Below, one piece after another: positions 61,152-64,000 of a stretch of 64,000 nucleotides of DNA; position 1 is the first letter of the stretch; the number at the start of each line of letters is the position of its first letter. The stretch spans positions 124,001-188,000 of the forward strand of contig NZ_JAASQK010000006.1 of the NCBI RefSeq assembly GCF_011762195.1. Reading direction: 5' to 3'. The position numbers and the translations under genes were made by a program. Source of the stretch: Sphingomonas oligoaromativorans (GTDB lineage Bacteria > Pseudomonadota > Alphaproteobacteria > Sphingomonadales > Sphingomonadaceae). The notes beneath the pieces are model-generated. The model was not told the DNA's origin. It was given only the letters and a program-made list of their open reading frames with translations, and did not search any database.

Positions 61152-61545
61152 GTGAATCGCGACGCCCCCGTCAACCGCACGCGCGCTTGTTTCCCATCTG
61201 GGCTGGAGAGTCCATTGCGACTGGATCTTGCTCGGCCGGTCGCTTTCGGATCCGGTGCTCCGCCCCTTGGCGCTGGCGGCCGCCGCCGCCCGGCGCCGGG
61301 CGTTTAGCCCTTGATCCTTCGCCGTCGATGCGCCAAGTCGCGGCCGCCCGGCAAGTGCCGGGCAGGGATTAGCCTCCCTCCCACGAGAACCCGAACCGTC
61401 AGGCCCAGCCTGTGCGGCATTACGGTCGGGCGCGTGGGAGCTCGTAAGGGCGCCGCTCTCGTGGCGGTAAGGCTAATCTCGCGCGTCCGGCCACCCAGCA
61501 GCCGACCGGCCGCGATGATTAGGCCGAGCGCTGCCGGACCCTGGA
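61152..61545. other. 394-base right-end intergenic region with strong foldable sequences
   Basis: No convincing gene. It has a hairpin GCCCGGCA-AG-TGCCGGGC (61346-61363) and a long interrupted inverted repeat: 61367-61387 pairs with 61458-61478 at 17 of 21 positions (GATTAGCCT ... CCACGAG). It may be a terminator, an RNA, or packaging-related DNA. Confidence 0.5.
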
Positions 61546-61746
61546 ATGGACGATGCCGAGTTCGAGGCCCGTTGTAATCGTCTGACCGCAGCGCTGGACG
61601 GCCTGCGTGACCTCCTCGCTGGCCAGGTCCCCGGCTTGTCGATGAAGTCCGAAGGGGTTGCTGGTCTCGCCGATCTGATCGCAGCCGAGGCGCATATTTT
61701 GCTCGATGAGCCCAAGCGGCCGAGGGGGCTTCGCATCATTCAATGA
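61546..61746 (+). CDS. small acidic protein near attR, 66 aa
   Basis: MDDAEFEARCNRLTAALDGL, then LADLIAAEAHILLDEPKRP: one helical domain. Weak Shine-Dalgarno. Small genes near attR are sometimes excisionases, but no HTH is seen. Could be spurious. Confidence 0.4.
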   Translation: MDDAEFEARCNRLTAALDGLRDLLAGQVPGLSMKSEGVAGLADLIAAEAHILLDEPKRPRGLRIIQ

Positions 61747-61756
61747 GGCTGGACGC

Positions 61757-61793
61757 CATTCCAACAACGGGCCGTTTTGCGGCAAAGTTGGAA
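61757..61793. promoter_or_regulatory. right-end integrase arm-type sites
   Basis: CATTCCAAC (61757-61765) and CAAAGTTGGAA (61783-61793) repeat motifs of the left end at mirror distances from the core (44 and 80 bases). Confidence 0.6.
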
Positions 61794-61836
61794 CAAATTG
61801 TGCTGCCTAAGTTATTGAAATCACTGCGCGGTGCAG

Positions 61837-61876
61837 AGCTTGGGAAGCTTCTGCTCTACCATTGAGCTACACCCGC
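61837..61876 (-). pseudogene. attR core: orphan 5' half of tRNA-Gly
   Basis: Exact copy of tRNA-Gly bases 1-40 (through the anticodon loop), ending into phage DNA, so no functional tRNA can be made. The chromosomal DNA to its right probably holds the tRNA's original promoter. Confidence 0.93.
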
Positions 61877-61917
61877 GACGGCGACGTCTCGGCGCCATCG
61901 GAAGCCTCTCGGCTCGC

Positions 61918-61951
61918 CGGCCAAGTGCCACGGTCGGAGCGATATCGTCAA
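61918..61951 (-). promoter_or_regulatory. candidate original tRNA-Gly promoter
   Basis: On the reverse strand TTGACG (61946-61951) gives a good -35; the -10, about 17 bases on, is poor by eye. It reads leftwards towards the orphan 5' half and into the prophage. The remaining gap to 62037 shows nothing else. Confidence 0.35.
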
Positions 61952-62037
61952 CGCCGAATTTGCGGACACGCCGGCTTTCGCGAGGCATGGCCGTAGCCCG
62001 TCCGCCGGTGTAGGCGCAGGCGGCAGGAGGATGTGCG

Positions 62038-62970
62038 GTGGGTTTGCGCAAGGATATCTGGCGGCCGGCGATCGTCGGCGCGCCGATCGCGGAGATCGTG
62101 CGGCGCGGTTCGGTCGAGGGATTGCCGGTCACCTGGCTGCCGCCGATGGGGGCGTTCCGCTTCCTCGCCGATCCGTTCGGGCTGTGGCGCGACGATCGGC
62201 TGCATGTCTTTGCCGAGACCTATGATTATCGCGTCCGCGTCGGCGCGATCGAGGTGCTCACTTATTCCCGAGACCTCCGCCTGATCGATCGCGCGCCCGC
62301 GCTGGCCGAGCCCTGGCACCTCTCCTATCCGCTGGTGTGGGAGGCGGACGGCGAGACATGGATGCTGCCCGAGGCGCATCGATCGGGCGGACTGACGCTC
62401 TATCGCGCGGCGGAGTTCCCCCGTCGCTGGGAGCCCGCGCACCGGATTGCGCTGGATCATGTGCCGGTCGACGCCACGCCCTTCTTCCACGACGGTCTGT
62501 GGTGGCTGTTCTACTGCCCGGCGACGAGCGCGGCGGACAAGGTGGGGCGGCTCCACATCGCCTTCGCCGAGCGGCTGGCCGGCCCGTGGCGGATGCATCC
62601 CGGCAACCCGGTGCGGCAGGATCGGGCGAGCGCGCGGCCGGGCGGCACGGTCGCGCTCATCGACGGCGTGCCGATGCTGCCGGTGCAGGATTGCACGCGC
62701 ACCTATGGCGGCGCGATCCGGCCGCTCTTCTTCGATCGGCTCGATACCGGGCGTGTGGAGACGCGCGTCGGCGAGGCGATCCCGATCCCCGCGGGCTTCG
62801 CGCCTTATGGGGAGGGGATGCACACGCTGGCGGCGGCCGGCGAGGTCACGCTGATCGACGTCAAGCGCACCGAGCTTTCGGCGCACGGCCTGTCGATCGA
62901 GCTGGCCCGCGAGGCGCGCAAGCTGATCCGGCGGGCCTTACCCGATCAGGGCGGTGCGCCGATCCGGTGA
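62038..62970 (+). CDS. GH43-like beta-propeller protein (glucosamine inositolphosphorylceramide transferase N-domain type)
   Basis: 310 residues from GTG 62038, with AGGAGG seven bases upstream. The pattern FLADPFGLWRDDRLHVFAET, SYPLVWEADGETWMLPEAHR and DATPFFHDGLWWLFYCPA is that of the five-bladed propeller domain often fused to formyltransferases in surface glycan loci. No catalytic assignment possible. Chromosomal, just right of attR. Confidence 0.7.
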   Translation: MGLRKDIWRPAIVGAPIAEIVRRGSVEGLPVTWLPPMGAFRFLADPFGLWRDDRLHVFAETYDYRVRVGAIEVLTYSRDLRLIDRAPALAEPWHLSYPLVWEADGETWMLPEAHRSGGLTLYRAAEFPRRWEPAHRIALDHVPVDATPFFHDGLWWLFYCPATSAADKVGRLHIAFAERLAGPWRMHPGNPVRQDRASARPGGTVALIDGVPMLPVQDCTRTYGGAIRPLFFDRLDTGRVETRVGEAIPIPAGFAPYGEGMHTLAAAGEVTLIDVKRTELSAHGLSIELAREARKLIRRALPDQGGAPIR

Positions 62971-63201
62971 CGGCGGGCCTTGTCGCTGACGCGCCTGCCG
63001 GAAGGCGGCCATCGAAACCAGATTGGACGGGCGCGGCTTCGGCCAGTTGAGCCCCATCAGCACGGCCGAGGCCGCCAGCATCAGGAATACCCCCAAAGCG
63101 ATGGTTTCCTCGTCGGGCACGAACGCACCTGCAACAATGAATCCCAATCCGACCAGCAGAACGGCGGACAGTTGAACGTTGGTGTTAGTCCTTCGACCCA
63201 C
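62938..63201 (-). CDS. small two-span membrane protein, 87 aa
   Basis: GTG 63201 (VGRRTNTNVQLSAVLLVGLG) with GGAG upstream is preferred to ATG 63261. Spans: LSAVLLVGLGFIVAGAFV and IALGVFLMLAASAVLMGL. The 3' end overlaps the convergent propeller gene by 33 bases. Unknown function. Confidence 0.55.
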   Translation of the reverse strand: MGRRTNTNVQLSAVLLVGLGFIVAGAFVPDEETIALGVFLMLAASAVLMGLNWPKPRPSNLVSMAAFRQARQRQGPPSPDRRTALIG

Positions 63202-63691
63202 GTTCTTCTCCTCTCCTCTGTGGGCGCGACCGATTTTTCGGGATCGTCTACCCGCAAGCAAGTGTCCGCTAATTCGTGAGGACTGTCACCTCCGGTACAA
63301 ATGGCGCGAATCTGCCAAAAGCTGTTCCGGCGCCGTCGCGAATCAGTCCGAACGCGATTTGCACAGGCAAAAATGTCACCGTTGTCTCCCGATCGGCGGG
63401 AGGGATAATTTTTCCGCCGCGTCCCGGCCGGCCGGATCGGGCCAAATGCACCGCGCCATACTGGCAAGTGCAAACTACGCACGCTGCAATGCAGAAAGGT
63501 GAATTGAAATTTGGGCGGAGAAGCGCCACGGGCGCGGCCCATGGACCAAGTGCGTCAGAGTTGCGCCGCGGGCAAGACGCTCGCCGCGCCATAGCTGCGC
63601 GCCCGTTCGCGGCAACGACCTTGGAGTCGCCACCCGGACGCGCGCGCAAGCGCCTCGTCCTTCCCCATCAACGCTTCTGTAGATAGTGGAC
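63202..63691. other. 490-base intergenic region before cyoA
   Basis: No credible gene; ORFs here are Arg-rich and lack ribosome sites. It should contain the cyo promoter, but I cannot fix one. A GGCGG/CCGCC dyad (63393-63416) flanks an AT-rich centre. Confidence 0.4.
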
Positions 63692-64000
63692 ATGAACGAA
63701 CGCACTTTGCGCAGGCTTGCAGGGCTGGCGTCGCTGGCCCCCATGACGATGCTGAGCGGATGCTCCTGGGACGTACTCGATCCCGCCGGAAGCATCGGCA
63801 TCCAGAATCTTTCCACGCTGGCATGGGCGACCATGTTCATGCTGATCGTGGTCGTCCCCGTGATGATTATGATCGTGGCGTTCGCGTGGCGCTACCGCTC
63901 GACCAACCTCGCGGCCGATTATGCGCCCGAGTGGTCGCATTCCACCAAGATCGAGGTCGTGGTGTGGACGATCCCGGCGCTGATCGTGGCGACGCTCGCG
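63692..64000 (+). CDS. cyoA: ubiquinol oxidase (cytochrome bo3) subunit II, N-terminal part
   Basis: The first 103 residues; continues past the window. Signal peptide with lipobox MTMLSGC (Cys24), then a span (LSTLAWATMFMLIVVVPVMI) and FAWRYRSTN, matching CyoA. The motif HSTKIEVVVWTIPALIV begins the second span. Part of the terminal oxidase in the inner membrane. Confidence 0.9.
   Translation, partial: MNERTLRRLAGLASLAPMTMLSGCSWDVLDPAGSIGIQNLSTLAWATMFMLIVVVPVMIMIVAFAWRYRSTNLAADYAPEWSHSTKIEVVVWTIPALIVATLA

Larger units (their letters stand above)
19528..61876. mobile_element. temperate podovirus prophage integrated in tRNA-Gly(CCC)
   Basis: About 42.3 kb between exact 40-base direct repeats. 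It has an integrase, repressor/Cro region, replication genes, terminase, podovirus-type portal, capsid, T7-type tail tube and internal virion proteins, tail fibre and a full lysis cassette. No frameshift or IS insertion is visible in the key genes, so it may be inducible. Structural gene order matches T7-like podoviruses, but no phage RNA polymerase is seen and lysogeny genes are present. Confidence 0.93.

Noticed and set aside
61188-61203. TTTCCCATCTGGGC near the right-end membrane gene as a fifth operator
   Set aside because: It has an extra base between TTTCC and the centre and lacks the TTTCCA core spacing of the four accepted sites.
63276-63686. Plus-strand ORF before cyoA
   Set aside because: Arg/Ser-rich, no start signal, nothing recognised.

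Overview
The window is high-GC alphaproteobacterial DNA whose chromosomal genes look sphingomonad (Sphingomonadaceae). Markers are an exosortase A-associated O-ligase and glycosyltransferase, a TamA/TamB pair, glnB-glnA, map, and several small proteins of a type I recall from sphingomonads. This placement is from recalled family resemblance; no search was run.

Left chromosomal arm (1-19493): cell-surface polysaccharide genes (partial acyltransferase, exosortase-associated O-ligase, glycosyltransferase); small membrane and hypothetical genes with an S24/LexA-type regulator; tamA-tamB; a 560-base gap with a consensus sigma70 promoter and GC-rich foldable sequence; glnA and glnB behind a sigma54-like promoter; a nucleotidyltransferase / CDP-glycerol-type transferase / endonuclease V operon; a secreted peroxiredoxin, map and a CinA-type protein.

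Centre (19528-61876): a complete-looking temperate podovirus prophage of about 42.3 kb in a tRNA-Gly(CCC) gene. It is bounded by an exact 40-base direct repeat matching the 5' 40 bases of the tRNA. The intact tRNA is at the left end; an orphan 5' half is at the right end. Short TTCCAAC-type repeats sit 43-80 bases inside each end and are probably integrase arm sites.

Prophage layout: a Panacea-domain (toxin-antitoxin-like) gene pair beside attL; a leftward early operon (28757 to 20835) of tightly overlapping small genes, including a Ros/MucR-like regulator, a GapR (DUF2312) homologue, a ParB-like protein, ASCH and thermonuclease-like proteins, ending in the tyrosine integrase; an immunity region with an XRE repressor, a Cro-like protein and four similar operators; a rightward replication block (Toprim primase-like, Gp49/RyR protein, P-loop helicase-like) ending in a dense 8-base iteron field that looks like a replication origin; then packaging, head, T7-type tail and internal virion proteins, tail fibre, and lysis genes (holin candidates, SAR endolysin, Rz with embedded Rz1). 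Three reverse-strand genes (near 30.4, 55.7 and 60.6 kb) look like accessory 'moron' genes. I see no phage RNA or DNA polymerase gene.

Right chromosomal arm (61877-64000): the likely original tRNA-Gly promoter, a GH43-like beta-propeller glycan-related protein, a small membrane protein, and the start of cyoA (quinol oxidase subunit II), cut by the window edge.
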